This document shows positions 6,147 through 7,402 of a stretch of DNA of 7,402 nt, one piece after another (the stretch's first letter is position 1; each line of letters starts with the position of its first letter). The notes under the pieces were generated by a model. It was not told the origin of the DNA and did not search any database. It saw only the letters and a list, made by a program, of their open reading frames with translations. This DNA comes from Chloroflexota bacterium (GTDB taxonomy: Bacteria > Chloroflexota > Limnocylindria > Limnocylindrales > CSP1-4): positions 1-7,402 of the forward strand of contig JAJYMP010000333.1 of NCBI GenBank assembly GCA_021786915.1, given 5' to 3'. The translations under genes and the position numbers were made by a program.

Positions 6147-6159
6147 TATTCTTCACGCA
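6147..6159 (+). promoter_or_regulatory. -10 box for a leaderless hisS transcript
   Basis: TATTCT (6147-6152) stands 7 bases before the ATG at 6160, placing the likely start point on the start codon. There is no Shine-Dalgarno sequence in between (TCACGCA). No -35 is recognisable. A weak hairpin, GGTGGC with GCCGCC (about 6120-6140), lies just upstream. Confidence 0.5.
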
Positions 6160-7402
6160 ATGCCCACCTACCGAGCCCCCCGGGGCACCCGCGACCTCCT
6201 GCCTGACGAACGAGCGGTCTTTGACCGCCTGATGCGCCTTGCCGCGGACCTCACCCATCGCTACGGCTACCGGTCCATCGAGACGCCGCTGTTCGAGCAG
6301 ACGGCCGTGTTCGAGCGCGGCATCGGCGAGGCGACGGACGTCGTCGAGAAGGAGCTGTTCCGGATCGCGCCCCGCAGCGAGGAGGCTGAGTCCTGGGCCT
6401 TGCGCCCTGAGACCACCGCGGGGATCGTCCGCGCCTACATCCAGCACGGCATGCAGACCTGGCCACAACCCGTGAAGTTGACCTCGACCGGGCCGATCTT
6501 CCGCTACGACCGGCCTCAGGCGGGTCGCTACCGGCAGTTCTGGCAGTTCGACGTGGAGGCGATCGGCGATGCCGGTCCCGGAATCGACGCGGAGGTCATC
6601 GAGCTGGCCTACCGCTTCTACACCGAAGCGGGTGTCGAGGGTGTGGAGGTCCTGATCAACTCGATCGGCGACCCGGCATGCCGGCCCGTCTACGTCGAGG
6701 AGCTGGTCGCGTACTACCGCTCGCACGTCGACCGGCTGCCGCCCACGGAGCGCGATCGCCTGGAGCGCAACGTGCTCCGCCTGCTCGACTCCAAAGATCC
6801 GGCGATGGCCGAGCTCAACGCCGCCGCGCCCCGCATCACGGACCGCCTGTGCGACGCCTGCGAGGCGCACTTCGAGAGCGTCAAGGCGCACCTGACGGCC
6901 GTCGGGGTCGCATACCGCGTGGAGCCCGGCATGGTGCGCGGGCTCGACTACTACACGCGCACGGCCTTCGAGTTCTACGTCGGCGGCCGCGAGGGCCAAC
7001 AGCAGGCGCTGGGCGGCGGGGGCCGCTATGACGGCCTCGTCGCGCTGCTCGGCGGCAAGCCCACGCCCGGCATCGGGTTCGCTCTGGGGCTCGACCGCGT
7101 GGCGCTCGTGCTGGCCGAGCACGGCCACATGGCGCCTCCCGAAGACGCGCCGCTGGCGGTGGTCGTCGGCGCCGATCCGGACGACACGGTCGCGCGGTTC
7201 CGCGTGGCCACGATGCTGCGCGCCTCGCGGCTGCGGGTCCGCGCCGACCTCGCCCGTCGCAAGCTGGGGCGCCAGCTCGAGGCCGCCGGCAAGGACGGCG
7301 CGCACTTCGCGGTGATCATCGGCGACGAGCTTGCGCACGGGGACGTCCAGGTCCGCGACCTCCAGGCCGGGACGCAGCGGACGGTCCCACTCGACGACCT
7401 TG
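6160..7402 (+). CDS. hisS: Histidyl-tRNA synthetase (3' end cut by window)
   Basis: This class II aminoacyl-tRNA synthetase charges tRNA-His in the cytoplasm. 414 codons are present and open to the last base; bacterial HisRS is usually near 420, so only a short tail is missing. The start motif is YRAPRGTRDLLPDE (4-17). LRPETTAGIVRAY (81-93) is followed by motif 2, FRYDRPQAGRYRQFWQF (114-130). The histidine-specific motifs are GLDYYTRTAFEFY (261-273) and LGGGGRYDGLV (284-294), and motif 3 is PGIGFALGLDRV (303-314). The anticodon-binding domain begins near 331. Motif 2 differs mildly from the common form (FRYD for FRYE, FWQ for FHQ). The ATG is chosen from homology of PRGTRD near residue 10 and the -10 box just before it. 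It is divergent from merR, with the repeat block between. Rel and HisS genes are often neighbours in Gram-positive-type genomes; here the merR-mfs pair separates them. Confidence 0.97.
   Translation, partial: MPTYRAPRGTRDLLPDERAVFDRLMRLAADLTHRYGYRSIETPLFEQTAVFERGIGEATDVVEKELFRIAPRSEEAESWALRPETTAGIVRAYIQHGMQTWPQPVKLTSTGPIFRYDRPQAGRYRQFWQFDVEAIGDAGPGIDAEVIELAYRFYTEAGVEGVEVLINSIGDPACRPVYVEELVAYYRSHVDRLPPTERDRLERNVLRLLDSKDPAMAELNAAAPRITDRLCDACEAHFESVKAHLTAVGVAYRVEPGMVRGLDYYTRTAFEFYVGGREGQQQALGGGGRYDGLVALLGGKPTPGIGFALGLDRVALVLAEHGHMAPPEDAPLAVVVGADPDDTVARFRVATMLRASRLRVRADLARRKLGRQLEAAGKDGAHFAVIIGDELAHGDVQVRDLQAGTQRTVPLDDL

Noticed and set aside
5699..6159. T-box or other riboswitch leader for hisS
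   Set aside because: No T-box consensus (AGGGTGGNACCGCG type) is visible, and the TATTCT box places the transcript start at the ATG.
5690..6232. Open frames through the repeat block that would encode a repeated RGRPNLRSRGAPTLASPGSE-like peptide
   Set aside because: The second spacing is 91 bases, which breaks the frame. Copies are identical at third positions, and the frame would run into hisS.

Overview
The window is strongly GC-rich with near-saturated G/C at third codon positions. Gene content (MurE, a DUF2993/LmeA-like lipid-binding protein, a long bifunctional Rel, HisS) and start sites with a -10 box 6-9 bases before the ATG suggest a high-GC bacterium of the Chloroflexota or Actinomycetota type. 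I lean to Chloroflexota, but the sequence alone does not settle this.

Layout. Bases 1-1311 hold the 3' end of a murE-type Mur ligase gene and a one-pass membrane protein of DUF2993/LmeA type, only 3 bases apart and read as one operon. A strong hairpin (1319-1363) follows. A 193-base gap ends in a TAGACT box directly before rel (1505-3796), a full (p)ppGpp synthetase/hydrolase. A bulged hairpin in the 33-base convergent gap separates rel from a minus-strand pair: an MFS exporter (3830 to about 5119) and, upstream of it, a MerR-family regulator (start 5655). The merR promoter carries a near-palindromic operator of MerR type. Bases 5699-6159 are non-coding and repeat-rich: about four tandem 17-base units, then three perfect copies of an 89-base unit at 90- and 91-base spacing. 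hisS starts at 6160 with its own TATTCT box and runs off the right edge with only the extreme C-terminus missing.

How it fits together. murE, rel and hisS are housekeeping genes for cell-wall precursor synthesis, starvation signalling and tRNA charging. The merR-mfs pair looks like an inserted or accessory drug-responsive efflux module: an autoregulated sensor with its transporter.

The most unusual points are the merR/mfs junction and the repeat block. At the junction the conserved MFS N-terminus has no ATG, GTG or TTG and merR has no stop codon, so the two read as one coding stretch joined by a -1 frame change. In the repeat block, short and long repeat families share a GAGTC-N6-GACTC hairpin.
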